From Phoronis australis (lineage: Eukaryota; Phoronida; Phoronidae): DNA of 64,000 bases. Where the stretch lies: positions 378,758 through 442,757 of the forward strand of contig NMRA01000360.1 of NCBI GenBank assembly GCA_002633005.1, read 5' to 3'. How positions within the stretch are numbered: position 1 is the first letter of the stretch; the number at the start of each line of letters is the position of its first letter. The position numbers were made by a program, and so were the translations under genes. The notes below the pieces were generated by a model that saw only the letters and a list, made by a program, of their open reading frames with translations, was not told where the DNA came from and searched no databases. Shown here piece after piece: positions 27,101-42,100 of the stretch.

Positions 27101-30100
27101 AAGAATTTTACTGATATGGATTACATTGCATTTTTCACATTCATCTGTTAACACAAAATGCTTGCAGTCGCTAGATTCTCCTGCCACCTATGTCATAGGG
27201 CATGACTACCATTTGCGCGTGGAGTTGGGGCAAGTTCAATGGACCCTTTATGTTCATTTTACACATGCCAAGAGTGAAGAATTATTCCTTCTTTTGCCCC
27301 TGGTTGTTGAAAGGACAAGGCATTATCTTCTTTTTTTTCTATAAAGTGGTCAGTGTAGTGATGAGGCTGTTTCTCCCAGGGTTTGGTCGATTTTAGCGTG
27401 TCGGAAACATCTACAAAAAAGTTTATGTCAGTTCTTAAGCTATGTGTACTAGGAACAATGTAGTCACAAGTAATGGCTGTTTTCATTGGTGTTGTGCGTG
27501 GACATTGCTTCATCCAGTTTTTGTTCTCTTGCAGACGTTTACCCTGTACTGTGACCGATGTGTTCAACTTCTGCTGGACCATGTTTGTGCAAGTGAAAGG
27601 TAAACAGTGATTAGTTACGATTACGCTAGTTCACAACCACGCTAACTCACAACCACGGCATCCATATGTGTTGCCTTTGTCTGCAGTGCTTTTCTATAGG
27701 GTTTGTGTAAACAGTGGGAATGTGTTGAATCGGTGGACATTGCATGTTGATGCTTGCTGTAGTTTGGCTGAGTTGATGCTTGCTGTAGTTTGGCCGAGGT
27801 GGCAACCAGAATGAAGGCAGGAAGTTTGAAACTTGACTTTTTGTCAATACTTTTATGATTTAATATATTATATAAGGTTTGAGAATTTTTATTAGCTTTG
27901 TTTGAACTCTGTAGATGTTATAAAGCGATTGGAAATGTTCCAGTTATTTGATGAAGGGTTATTGATCTTTTGAAAATTAGAAAGAGCAACTATTTTTGCT
28001 AATAGTCTTGTGCGTATGTTCTGTGTTATGTGATGTTTGCTTATGTGTTCAGTAAGGCATTGTTTTTTTTATAATGAATTTTTTTCTGTAAACTCGCGAG
28101 TTAACGCCCTTGGCACTTAAATTGGGAAACCCTTAGATGGGGTAGGCGATTACCAGTGGCGGATTTAGAGGGGGCCAAGGGCTATACCCCCCCAAAAAAC
28201 TACCAGATTCCATTTGGCAGTTCAGAGGTGCGAATGTCTGACTGCAAAATCCTGGCTAATACTCTGCCCTGGTCTGCCCCTTACAAAAAATCATGGATCC
28301 GCCCCTGATTGCCCTAGCAGTGGGCGCTTAAACCGAAAATTAGCAAAAGTTGGGGGTGGGTGATTACCCAAGCAGTGGCTGCTTACGTCCAAATTTTAGC
28401 TGAACTATGCAAGGGCGCTGGGAGTTCATTCTAGTTCGGTCAATCAGCGGAACCGACAACTACAAAGTTTCTAATGGCTCAAACAGAAAGAGGATTTTGA
28501 CTTAGAAAGGGTGATTTGGTGAGACTATTGCTAAAAACTCAGTGTGTTTTCAGATATATTAGCACGCTGCAAAATGTCATATAGCGGAACTTTATGAAAC
28601 TGGAATGGCAATCCACTTATCTTATCAGCAAGTACTGTTTCAGATCAGTGGACGTGACTACATTTCGTTTCGTTGATTAAAACACAGATGATTCGTTTGC
28701 AGCCCGACCTAAACTTTGCAATTGCAACGAGAGGGGTATGTGATTAATTGCTCAATTCAAATCTGCCTCGACCTGGGAGATAAAGCTAGCAAAATCATGT
28801 GCTCCATATGTGCAACTTGTATACTCAAATAACTTCACTGTCCAATCGAGATCATTAGAAAGTGATGACTAATCTCGTAGTAGAAAAGCAACGGTTCTTC
28901 TAAAAATCTACGGAGTTGGCCTTTTATTAATTTAACAAAAGACCAGTTAATAAGGTTAAGAAAAGGTCGTTGCAGCGCTTAAGTTATTCCGCAAATACGA
29001 CTAAAACGTGCTTTTTGAGACTATCGTACACAAGCATGCCGTGTTTTCCACAAACACGGAAGTCCGAACCCGAGGCAAAGCTGCACAAGTTCAAGCTCAA
29101 GTTTTGTTAGCAGTGAGTTGGGGACGGACAATTACTTAAGAAGCTGAAATTTGCGCAAAGTGGGGGATGGGGATGGGCGATTACCCGAACAGTGGGCACT
29201 TACATGGAAATTTGGCAAGTCGGGGGTGGGCCATTACCTGGGCTTGGGCGTTAAACCGCAAGTTTATGGTAGTTATCCAAAACACACGGGAGTTTACTGC
29301 TGATCAACTGAAATGTTCGTTTTGCAACTCGGCATTGATTTTGATCACGTGCATTGTTTCGCCGTCCGCAGGTCACTTCCCGGCAATCAGTGATGACCTA
29401 GTCAACTCTTACCACCTCCTACTGTGCTGTGTAGACTGGATGTACAGTAATGCCCTGCAGGGGAACCGCAAGGACCTCCTCAATCCTGCCTTCTCTGGTA
29501 AGTCTTCCTGCTGATTTGTACAGTTTGCTGGCACTCTACGCATGGTTGAAAGTTGGCTCGAGTTATTTGAGCAAAATGACCTGGTTTTTGTCATTTTGCT
29601 TGAGACTACGTAACAAAAAGTACAGAAGTGTTAGTAGCTATTGGCCAGTGTCACTACCAAGGTCGCGTGAACAGATACCATGAAATTTGAGAAGTGTAGG
29701 CGATGTAGTTCCAATTTTTTTACCACTTGCACTAGCCTGAGTTAACGGGTGAAGTGTTGTAATAACAAAAAATCATGCTTGCAAAGTGTCAGTGTTCTCC
29801 ACAGCCCGTTTCGACTCATTGCAGTTACGAGTTTGGATTTTGATGCATCAAGTTTGACTCACATGAGTTGAGTTTGAAAAACACTAAGAGTTTAAAATAA
29901 AATCATAGGAAATTAAAATAGTTAATTTTTTAGCAAATTAGCATACTTTGAGCATTTGGCTCCAGAATATGGACAAGGAATTTTGAACATTATGTAGCCA
30001 TCATCAATTTGAATTTTCTGTTGTGGAGAACACTGATATGTAACCTGATCTTTGCTCGTAAAATCAGGGAAGTTGAACATTTTAAAGGCACGCATCGTTT

Positions 30101-33100
30101 AAAAAACAACGCATTTGAGACATAAACGTAACGAGGCATCCAAAAAATCATGCTTTGCACTGTGATTAAGTGCAGAATGCATTGTTTTTAAAACCTAGAC
30201 ATAGGCTCATTTTTAAAATGCCGACTCCGTGAATAAGGTGTATTGCGATATTTTTGTGAACCATGTGGCAACAACATGTTGCACGAAGGCCAGGAAGTCT
30301 GGCTTAGCTCGTGTACAAGCGTGATTCTCGAGGCACCTTGGTGGCAGTAGTTGCTTCATTTTAAGCAAACTTGGATGCATGCACTGGTCTAGAGTTTGAA
30401 AAGTGGGGGTCCAAATTGGCAAGATAGACTCTATCCATATACGGAGACTCTGTATGAGGTCACTCTGACGTCACAGGACATTGAGGCATTCCTGCGAAAG
30501 ACATGGCTACTGGCATTTGTCTATTGTCAGTGTGACGTCCATGGTAAAGATAGACGGTAATGAATAGTCTGTTGTCTCGATACAGCAACAAGAAATTATG
30601 TGTTTCAATAAAATCTATGAACAAGAAAGGTTACAATTCTCCATTTAATCATTGTGTTCTCTGAGTTTGTCTTGAAACTGGCTCTATTTTCTCTTATGGA
30701 TGTACCATCCAAGCCACCATTTTTTAAAGCTGACTGTCCCAATGACGGCCATGAGTCCCTGCTTGGATGTTCCTGTTTGCTCATATTTCATGTGTTACCC
30801 ATGATTCAGTGGAGTTAACTGTACGAATATTATACTTCATGTGCAGGAGGACAAGTCGTTACTGGACTAACCCCTGTACACATCATGTGTTAAGATGTTG
30901 AAAGTTATTTTTGTCTCTGCCACCATTTTACTAGGATTTTAAGCATTGACACTTGTTCATCATATTTTTTGCTGAATAGAATAAGGCATTATAATTCAAT
31001 TCAGGATATTGTTGCCATGGTAATGACTGTTAACTACCTGTATCANGTACAGAAGTGTCAGTAGCTATTGGCCAATGTCACTACCAAGGTCGCGTGAACA
31101 GATACCATGAAGTTTGAGAAGTGTAGGCGATGTGGTTCCAATTTTTTTATCACTTGCACTAGCCTGAGTTAACGGGTGAAGTGTTGTAATAACAAAAAGT
31201 CATGTTTGCAAAGTATCAGTGTTCTCCACAGCCTGTTTCGACTCATTGCAGTACTGTAACGAGTTTGGATTTTGATGCATAAAAAATCATAGGAAATTAA
31301 AATAGTTAATTTTTTTAGCAAATTAGCATACTTTGAGCATTTGACTCCACAATATGGACAAGGATTTTTGAACATTATGTAGCCATCATCAATTTGAATT
31401 TTCTGTTGTGGAGAACACTGATATGTAACCTGATCTTTGCTCGTAAAATCAGGGAAGTTGAACATTTTAAAGGCATGCATCGTTTAAAAAACAACGAATT
31501 TGAGACATAAACGTAACGAGGCATCCAAAAAATCATGCTTTACGATGTGATTAAGTGCAGAATGCATTGTTTTTAAAATCTAGACATAGGCTCATTTTTA
31601 AAATGACGACTCCGTGAATAAGGTGTATTGCGATATTTTTGTGAACCATGTGGCAACAACGTGTTGCACGAAGGACAGGAAGTGTGGCATGGCTCATTTA
31701 CAAGCGTGATTCTCGGGTTACCTTGGTGGCAGTAGTTGCTTCGTTTTAAGCAAACTTGGATGCATGCTCTGGTCTAGAATTTGGGGGCCCAAATTGGCAA
31801 GATAGACTCTCTCCATATAAGGAGACTCAGTATGAGGTCACTCTGACGTCACAGGACATTGAGGCATTCCTGGGAAAAACATGACTACTGGCATTTGTCT
31901 ATTGTCAGTGTGACGTCCATGGTAAAGATAGACGGTAATGAATAGTCTGTTGTCTCGATACAGCAACAAGAAATTATGTGTTTCAATAAAATCTACAGAA
32001 CAAGAAAGGTTACAATTCTCCATTTAATCATTGTGTTCTCTGAGTTTGTCTTGAAACTGGCTCTATTTTCTCTTATGGATGTACCATCCAAGCCACCATT
32101 TTTTAAAGCTGACTGTCCCAATGACGGCCATGAGTCCCTGCTTGGATGTTCCTGTTTGCTCATATTTCATGTGTTACCCATGATTCAGTGGAGTTAACTG
32201 TACGAATATTATACTTCATGTGCAGGAGGACAAGTCGTTACTGGACTAACCCCTGTACACATCATGTGTTAAGATGTTGAAAGTTATTTTTGTCTCTGCC
32301 ACCATTTTACTAGGATTTTAAGCATTGACACTTGTTCATCATATTTTTTGCTGAATAGAATAAGGCATTATAATTCAATTCAGGATATTGTTGCCATGGT
32401 AATGACTGTTAACTACCTGTATCATCCTTGCTCATTATGTGGCTATTTTTCGAAGAATTATTGGTAAAAATAAAATTTGTTCTAGCAAAGTCGCTACGAA
32501 AGGGGGTGCTTTTGAAATGAAAACATTGTGTTTGTTCCAAATAAGTAAAAACCTACCAGTTACAGTTGATGTGAAATTAAAATATTACCGATTTATGGTG
32601 TTTTTGATTCATGAATTTGTTGCAGTTGGTATTATGGCAATGTTCTGCCTAAGAATGTACTTGTACGCGAACCAAACATCCATGTGTTATCTGCAATGAA
32701 TTTATTCTGCGTTGCAGTCTTATTTCGCAACTGGTAACTCCATGTGACCCATAGTGCTTGAGATCTGGATAGCGAAAACTTATATTTTTAGCTTTGTTCC
32801 AACATGCCATTAATTTGGTCTCGCGACCAGTGTCTTTTTAGTAAAATTTTGAAAACGGAATATTTATAGCAAAAACAATGGTATCAGTAACATAACCAAA
32901 TATCTATTATAATCAGTTTGAAATCTCTATAACACTGCTGCAGTTTTATATATTTAATTTTCAGTTGATGCAACTTTTGAGTTTTGTTATAAAATCAGAA
33001 AAGCCTTATTTTTGTAGTACCTCATGCAGAAGTGGAACTTAAACAGTTCTTGATGGCAATCTATACTAATGGTTATAAATCTGAACCCGCAGTACATGTT

Positions 33101-36100
33101 CCCACACCTGATCTTAAATTTACTTTGAACTTGGTTTGAGCATAATTTTGAGTCTCTAAAAGAGAGCCTTTTTTATGTTGAGACTGACGTATGTTGACAC
33201 TGGCGTACGTTACATACTGTTTCTAGAAAGAACCAGTAACTAAGTGACTTCTTTCTAAGTGACTTTTGATGTGAAAATGAAGTTGTGTACTAGCACCTAT
33301 AGTGAGTGATGTTCTTCGCCTTATCTAGGGTTGCCAACGACTTTTATGAGCAAGGATTACAAGGCCCCCTCTGAGCCACAGTGCATCTTGGAGTTACTGT
33401 GTACGAAACATGACGGCATTGTGTTGGAGGCCAAGGGTATAAAAGAACACTGGTGGAAACCTCACATTAAGAAGTTGTTCGAAAAGAAGGTAGGAATTGA
33501 TGGCCACGGTTGTCTCTATGAGACTTGCCGGGTGACAACAATTGTTTCCATGAGGAGATATCATTGTTATTGGACAATCGGCACTGTTGCTGTTTGAGCG
33601 ACCAAGCCTTGCTATTATATGACGTGTATCCGCTTATAAAATTTGACGTTCCTGTGTGAGTTCTGGGTTCACTAAGGTCATAAACTAGGTGTGAGCTAAG
33701 ATGATGGTAGTCTCCTGGTGCGAGTGGCTCATGAGGTTTTTTATAATTGTTATATGAAGCAATGAATGTAGATTGGATGGGAACACTTGTTAAAGCTGCT
33801 GTAAACCCGGGTTCCTTTTATAGAGAAAGAGACTTTAGATTCCACCATTTTTTCCTAGCAGCATGATGATATCTTATTTTTGTGTCTTGTGAAGAGTTGT
33901 CAGTTTGTAATTGTTTCACTCCGCATTCTCATCACAGAAAGTGACCCATTGTGACCTGTAGAGCCTCCTTCTCAGGCAGTAATGACCTGCCAGTTGTTTC
34001 CAAACCCAGGGGTCCATGACAGTGACTAAGACAGAAATTCAGTCTTCCACTCCCAATTCACAACTACTGATTAAAGGCTTAGCTGGGTAATCACTAGCAC
34101 ATCACCTCCTAATAATTTACATACAAAGTATCTCAGTAACTAGAAGTTAAGGGTATATTCTATGAGATGCTGCATTTTTCATGAAATGAGATTTCATGAT
34201 TTTTCAGAAATAGTTTGGAGCGTAAGACCAAACTTCTGACAGAACCCAGAAGTCTCCATTTAGTTGAGTCAAGTTAAGTTAGTTTTTTGACGAAAGACCA
34301 GTTTACTGCAGCAACAAGTTTTTATATAGTGTTTTAACCAGGAAATATCCGAAATGCAGCAGTCTTAGCATTACCCAAGGTTATAAAACAGACCTCGGCT
34401 TATTGAAATCTCATCTCTTTTGGGAACTACTATGAAGTATGAAGTATAGGTTATTAATGAAGTAGGTTATCTAATGAAGTAGGTTATTACACCATTGGTG
34501 TGATGTAGTGGTGGTTATTATCTTTTAGTTAAAACTGAATTTACTACCTCTTAAGTACTGTGTTATAAATGTGATCTGTTCTCCTTTTTTAAATTACAAA
34601 ACTGTTAAAGCTAACTTGCTCAGTTCACCCACTACAGTACTATACTGGATGGAACATTAAGACGGTGCAGCCTATGCAAATGTATTTTCCTGTTACATTA
34701 AAGGCCCATTTGACCATTTGAAAGATTTTAATATTATCCCGCTTAGCTGTATTAATCTCTTTGATGGTATTGTACTCGTATATTCTTATCTACATAAAGT
34801 GCTGTATATGTGCGTATCTTATGGACGTGACTGTGCTGGTTGGCTTCTCTAAATATGTTGGGAACGTTCAAACCTATTGGGATATTTATCTATTGAAGAG
34901 GTTTTAACAAAGTTTCCCAGGAACTCTAAGACAGTGTTGAATAAGGAGCTAATTTGGCTTCATAATGGAACTTGTTTGCCATCCAGTGAATGGGTCTTTC
35001 GTTGTCTTTTGTAAAATTAACATAAGGTGTGTATTGGTTGCTTTTTGTTGGCAGAATTAGATTGAGTGAGTTGAGCTGAAAGGCGTTGAAGCTGATTTTG
35101 TGGTTCGCCCAGACAGGCAATCCTATTTGGGGGTCACTTGTATGGGTATAATGCATAAGAACTGTTAGTCCACAGAGAAAGAACTGCAGCATAACTCCTT
35201 TTGGCATATTGTCTGTGGGATTAATTATGATGTGAAGCAATGTGTCTGAAAGCTGGTGTTTAATATGCCCAGACTTGTACAGTCCTATCCAGGGTCTCAG
35301 TCAACTGGTCTCTCTGACTGGTTTTATCTTAGAAAAACATCTTCTTGGGGAGCAGTTCTTTGTCTACAGTTGTGCATGCTCAGGCAGGTCATTCTGTTAA
35401 GCCTGGAGACTGGCAGCTGTTGTTGGTCTTGCTTATTGGGTTTGTGCAGTTTGGTGGTTTAGTTTGGGTGTCTAGTATCTGGAAGATTGAGTGCAACCTG
35501 TTGGGCTTTAGTGCATACTGGGACAATATTTTAGCAGATGTAAGTACTTGTTTTATAAGTGATGTTTGAGTGTCTAGTATGGAGGATTGAGTGCTACCTG
35601 TTGGGCTTTAGTGCGTACTGTGACAATATTTTAGCATGTGTAAGTCCTCCTTTTATAAGTAATGTTTGAGTGTCTAGTATCTGTAGGATTGAGTGCATTG
35701 TTTACAATCCGACTCCATTAACGTACATACTTAATACTACTATTTTCTGAATCCTTTAGTAATGGTGATTCCAAAAATGTATTACTTGTACTGATTGGTC
35801 GATTATTATTCACAATTTCCAATCTTTTCCAAAGCGTTCATTTGCAACTCGGATTTAGTGAGGCAGCCATTTTTAAAATTTCGACACCTGTCGGCAGGAT
35901 TGATAACTAACGGTTAACCGCGAGATGTCAAGTGTTTTTGAGGAAGACATTTGTCCGCGAGAAGACACACTCGTGTTTTTTCTAATAAGTTTTGAAGAGG
36001 GAATCCTTTATAAATGACTATTACTGTTTTTTACTCAGAGTTTCCCTAACAATTGCCACGCGGTATCTCCAACATACTAGTCAATTTTGGGGTCTTTTTG

Positions 36101-39100
36101 ACACATGCATGATCGTTGTAGTTATCATTCCTGCCGACAGATGTCGCAGTTTTATAATGGCGGTCACTCGAGATCGGCTGTGGCAAATGAACACCTTGTA
36201 AAAACGGTGAATGGATGAATAAAAAGAGCCTAATTGGTACGAGTAATACATTTTTGGAATCACCATGATCACCCTGACTAGAGGATTCAGAAAATGTTAT
36301 TATCAAGTATGTACGTTAATGGAGTCGGATTGTAAACAATAACCCAATATTTTAGCAGGTGTAAGTACTCGTTTTATAAGTGATGTTTGAGTGTGTAGTA
36401 TCTGGAGGATTGAGTGCAACCTGATGGGCTTTAGTGCATACTGTGACAATATGTTTAGCAGGTGTAAGTACTCGTGATGTTTTCACCATGATGTTTTAAA
36501 ATCATTTTAACTCTCAGGTATGGTGGTTAATTTTGCCCATGTGGAAAAAGTTGTTCAGGGGTCAGTACAGCGACCCTTGATCTCCAGCTCATGAGTTTGT
36601 TTTGTGGTGTGTTGTGGGGAGAGTTGATACCAAATGTAAAGATCCTGGTTTCCTGTGATAACAGGAAATCAGGATGGAATTCACGGAATCTGACCCAGTG
36701 TTCTTTTATGCCCTTTCCCTCATCTCGAAAACTAACGTTTTTGCAGAAGTGATTCCAACCTTGAAGGGAATTTTTTAGTCGTTTGAGGGGTTTGGTCAGG
36801 TGAGGGTGTTTCGCATAGCTTTTAGATATTTTTCATAAGGGGACCAAAATCGAGGCAATGAGGGCCCAGGTAAAGTCTGCTTTGCATTCTGGATATCTGT
36901 CATACAAAAATGCTCAATTACCCTCTGCTTTAAATTCAAAGAATAAAACTCCTTTGTGTGAACAGCTGTGGATTTTTCTTTGCATTCCAGGTCCGGAATT
37001 CTCAGTTTGTTCCGCAGTCCTAGCCCTATTGTACACTTTTCTGTAGTAACCCCTAAAAGGTTCTTGATATATTTAACCCAACAGTTTGTGCTAAATAGGC
37101 TTAGCAGGCCCTATAAATATTCTCTATAAAATGTTAGCTATTGTATGCCTAATAGTTTTAAAATATTGTTGTTTGTTCATGCCAGTAACTATTGGTCTGC
37201 TTTGTGTGCATGGTTGAAGGTGATTGTTGTTTTTGTAAGAAAACACTCTGTGGTTCTATGAGGATTTATTAGCTAGGTTTATTTAGTTTTACCAGGGCAA
37301 AGTTTGCAGTTGTGTAGAGTTGTAAGATAATACTTTCTGGAGCAGAAACCTTGACACGTTTAGGGAATTGTTTGGTGTGAAGTAGGTACATATTGTTAGG
37401 TGCTAGAGTTTGTTATCAAAACTATGTTGTCCAGGAGCTTGGATTGAGGTGGCGCTGTGCACTATATCAAGCTGCAAGTTCTTAATTTGCCTGTAAGAAA
37501 GAAATGTGGAAGTTAGGCACCTTGTGATCTTTGTTGTCCTTGTACTGCAGGGATCTACGTATATTGAGGTTGTAAATGTTAATTAGTACTTTTGAGCTGT
37601 TCTGCAGTGAAAGAAGGATGGAAGTATCTAAACCCTTTGTAGAGTGGACAATCTAAACATGTCTCATTGATTTGGCTTGGATGTTTTGTTCGTGTGTGTG
37701 GGTAGAAGTTGACTGGTATGAGTGATCGTGCTTGAAAGTATATTTACTAAACATTTGCCTTCCATTATGCTTGGCTTGTATTTTCAATTAAGTAGTTATT
37801 TTAGTCTCTGGTAAGTGATGGTTCATGTCTGATTTTCATTTATTAGTTGAATTTCAAAAACATGACAAACCGTTTGAATTAGAAAGTTCTGCTAACACGG
37901 CCAAAATAAATTAAAATTCCTTTGAGTTTCGTTGGGGAAACTTCATGACTTAATTGATCGCAATCTGACCATCAGGTGGCATACCTGCTGGTTCTCTAAG
38001 GATGGGTCATACGGGGAATTTATGGAAATAGCTAGACCCACCCAAAAGTATACCCTGAGCCGTATTTTCGGTAACTGCATGTTTGGAAAATCTGATGGAT
38101 TGTTCTGAAATACGCTTTCAATATGTTTCGATGTAAAATTTTGACAATGCGTTATGAGACCAATTATTTAACATTATGGGGTGACATTATGGGGTGACAT
38201 TGTCGCTAACAGACCACATAAGTACAGTATGAAGAACAATTTTAATGACATAATTTCCAAAAATATGCCCCTCTTTTCCAAAATTGCACATATATTTAAT
38301 TTCAGTTTTATTTCACGTTTTTGAAACGTCATTTTCCGCATGTACGCCCATGGGCCTATTTTTGGAAATTCGAGGTAAATATGACAAAAGTAAATAGCAA
38401 CATCCCTCATCTTCATTCACAACGTCGTCATTCTGCCTGATGGTGCCCGCTTCCTTAACCAGGGCTTGGAATTTTCCGCGGAAACGCGGATTTCCGCTTT
38501 TTTCAAATGTTCTTTCCGCGTATTTTATTATATTTCCGCGTAAAAAAAATCGGATTTGATATAAAATTTCCGCGGCAAATGTCTTTCTTACCGCCGCGTT
38601 GCTGACGACTTTCACCTCGAAAAGCGGAAGTTGCTCTTTATGTTTCGGAGGAGCGTAAATTGTCAACATTGCCGGGGCATCTGGGATAGCATGCGGCATG
38701 GCGGCTCGTGTGACTGTAAACCGCGGTGACAAATACTACGACTCTGTAGCCAAAAAATGTTTGAAGGTGGGAGTGGTAGACGAGCTAAGACAGACGCAGA
38801 CGCACGCTTCCAGAGGTGGTACCGTTTATTTTTTTTTTAGTCCTCGATTTTGGTCGGCAAAAGGTCCACACCGACTGCTGGCTGCACGCATGTTTCGGGC
38901 CGTAAAAATTTCCGCGTTTTTCGCCATTGGTCATTCCAAGCCCAGCTTAACATCCGATTTCTTTTTATTACAGGTGCTGAAAGGAGGCAAGGTTGAGAAC
39001 TTGTCAGGTGTTTTAGAACTGAACAACTTTGAGGTCAACAGGTAAGATAGTGTACTTCTTATGTTAATGTTTGTTCCTATTGTGAAAAACACGGTGCTGT

Positions 39101-42100
39101 GCGCTGCCCGAATAGTACTTGAAAGTTGTTGCTTTTGAGGATCACCGCAGTAGTAATATAAATGGCTCTTTCTGAGTTTCTGTTGTTTTTGCCAAAAACA
39201 GCTGGTGACAGACTTTAAATGCAAAGCATTACCACAAGTTGTTATTCTGTTGATACCTAGGAAGAACAATTGTCAAGTTGGGTCGCAACTTTGACCTGTA
39301 TGAAGTAGTAATATTATGCCACACAAATGCTCAGAATAAATGCTGATTCTTCCTAGATTAGCGCATTTAGTTTATTTTTATATTTATTTATTTTTCTTTT
39401 GATGTCGTGTGCATTTCAGCATGGGCTTGGAATTGGGGGTAACGTGTCCTGAAAACCCAAAAGTGGTGATTTTTGGGGGAAAATAGCCACCAAATGTCGC
39501 TCCATCTCAAAATTTTCTTGATTATTATCTGGTTCAATTGAATGTTTTGCAAACGATGTAACGTGGCATTTAGAAAATTAACATAAATTGGCTGTTTATT
39601 ATTATTTGTTGAATAGACGTGTTTTCTTATTGATTCAGCAAAGCGATAAACAATGCGTACGAAGAGTATGTGTTGAGTGTGGGTGACTTTGACGAGCGTG
39701 TGTTCCTGGGCGAGGACGCTAGTGAGGAGATCGGCACCCCTGCCAAGTTTGCACCTGCCGCCACAGGGGACTTGTCGGACGAGATGGCCGTGAAGAAGAA
39801 CCTGCAGCTACATATGGAGAAGGTATGATGGTGACAAAGTCGCTTGTCTCTGCTGTAGTTTAGATGTGTGGTTTGTAGTATGCACCAAAGATTTTCACAC
39901 GTGAATCCCGGGCTTATTTGGTCGAGGATATCTTTCAGGACTAAAAGCCGACTGCAAATATACGCCTAGGCTAGTAGCTGCTATTTGTTTTCACCTCTTT
40001 TCAATGAGGCCCTTGTCAATGCACAGCACCACTTTCCATAATTGAACTCTTGGAAACATTCCCTGTAAGTAATCACTCGTTTCCAAGAACTCTAGGCAAC
40101 TGACATCATAAACATTGTCTAATGAGTGAGTGATGGGTGAGGTACTGTGTACTTTGAGCACTGCTTACATCATCACAAAGTACGATAGAGATCAAAAGAC
40201 TGGCTGTTTCAAGGATATGTGTGTGTCACTTTGTTCACAATTCAAAAAAACTGCCAACACTTTACACTGTCTTCACTTTCAGACGACCGTCCTTGGTAAG
40301 TCTACACCTCTGACTGGAAGGAGGTATCTGAGGGACAGTGACAGGAACAATGTGACCCCCGTTTCCACGGCAACACAAGGGGTTGCGCGTCTACAAGCGC
40401 TGTTGAGTGGCTGTAGGAGGTCGCCTAGCGATAACCTAATGGAGATATTCAAGTAAGTGGGGGTTGCAGGAAACTACTCACCTGCTGAGGTACTACCTCT
40501 TGAACTTTGAACTCCTCCTTTGTAGGCACATTGGTTTACCAATTAACACTGGCATTCATTTTTGTTTTCAATAGGTTTACAAAAATTACCTAATCTATTC
40601 AAACTCATTCTTTTTCAAACTTCTGTTTTTTGCACTTCAAGTGTGGTTTCAGATGGGAATTCTACACAGAATTTTAACATATATTTTGGGATTGCACATT
40701 TCTTAAGCCTTTTTGGAACAGAATAGCTGAATATTATATTCACGCACAAAAACGTCGATATATCGATAGTTTTCAAACTGTTACATTTGGTGAAACTGGA
40801 AAAGGGAATAAACTGTTTAATGTTATCGTTCTTTTGACCAAACAGCATATGTACTGTAGAAAGCTGAAACTAAAGCTTCCAACTATAACACTTTTCAAAA
40901 AAGTATTAGAAACTTATTTCACATTCGAAAAATTTAATAATTGTAAAAATGGATTAGGTGACATATTTCTTCAAAGGTGGTCTGTTTTTTCCTCTTTAAA
41001 AAGAAACTACAGATGAGAAAAGTGCATTTGGTGTTTTTGGTTTGTGAAATGGAGTTTAGGGTGAAATGTGTGGATTGTGTGTGTGTGTGTGTGATGTGTC
41101 ATTGGGGATTTCTGTCTTTGTACTGTGTTATTATTATTGTTATTATTATTGTCATAAAAAGTGTTTCTGAAACTGAACTAGCACTGGGTACATCAGTCAT
41201 TTTGTGACCACTTTCATCAATGTTCTTTCATAAGGATAAAAGCTCATAAGAGAACACCAAATTACCAAACATGTTCCACTGAATGTGTGCATTATAAATT
41301 ATGTTCCTTTGTTAAATTTCGTGGAATTGTAGGTTCTTTTTTTGAGTAATTTATTGAGAAATTGTTATTAGCTGGGGTTCCGCGTTTTGAGAACCAGTTT
41401 GATGCCTTTATTCAGCGGAGAAGACTGATTCTCAAAAGGTAGGACCCCTGTAGGTGATTATCACCATTTCTTCAATACTTTTTTGTGACGTAATTCAGGG
41501 CTGATTATCAACTCAACAAAAACTTCCCTTCAGGAGGTTCACGCCCTTTTCCCCTCAGGTGAACGATGGCCCTAAGTTGCTTTAATTTTCCCATGAATAT
41601 TCAAGTATTTATGAAGAGTGAAAACCGTACTAGTCTCAGTTTGTCTTAATTTTCCCATGAATATTCGGGTGTTAATTGAGTGTTTGCAATAATCACACTA
41701 GGCTGCCGAAGCAATCGTAAGAGGCATGTAGAACATTCATTCCCGGCTTGCCCGCTTTCCTCTAATGTTTCAGTATAATTTTCTATTTGTCGTCACCACC
41801 TTTATTCTATTTCGTCTTTTGTCAGAAATGATTGTTCCCGCAATCCATTTGATGCCATTACGGCACTGGTGTCACAGGCGGGCGAAACATTCTGCGAGCG
41901 TTTTGCTCAGCCGTCGGAAGACCACCCGGGGTCGCACATCGATTTCGCCAGGCAGAGGCTACAGCTTGGTGAGAGTCTCTACTACAAAACGTTAGAGAAT
42001 ATTCTGATGTCCGAGAAGAAGAGGCTAGCCAATGGGAATCAAAAGATTGACTTGTCGGTGAGTGTTGACGCATTTTACTTTACATCCAGATTTTAAGCTT

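Larger units (their letters stand above)
27600..29371 (+). other. RBL intron 4 with nested transposons
   Basis: Mostly the 28089-29266 element, whose right end lies 105 bp before exon 5. 27600-28080 shows a 24-bp duplicated phrase (gttgatgcttgctgtagtttgg, twice at about 27750-27795) and nothing else. Confidence 0.6.
29498..33328 (+). other. RBL intron 5 with assembly duplication
   Basis: 29619-31045 and 31047-32424 are two versions of the same sequence across the N at 31046. 32425-33328 shows no feature. Confidence 0.7.
33490..38973 (+). other. RBL intron 6, longest intron
   Basis: 5.5 kb. Holds a 101-bp minisatellite split by a foldback element (35469-36475) and transposon copy 3 (38460-38945). 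33490-35460 and 36480-38455 show no recognised feature. Confidence 0.6.

Noticed and set aside
33490-38973. Hidden gene in the 5.5-kb RBL intron 6
   Set aside because: No open frame with recognisable domain or splice-consistent exon chain was found on either strand.
38313-39045. Overlapping open frames of 139 (-) and 115 (+) codons as genes
   Set aside because: They lie in or across a transposon with clear TSD, one runs into RBL exon 7 only by chance of frame, and neither shows a known domain.
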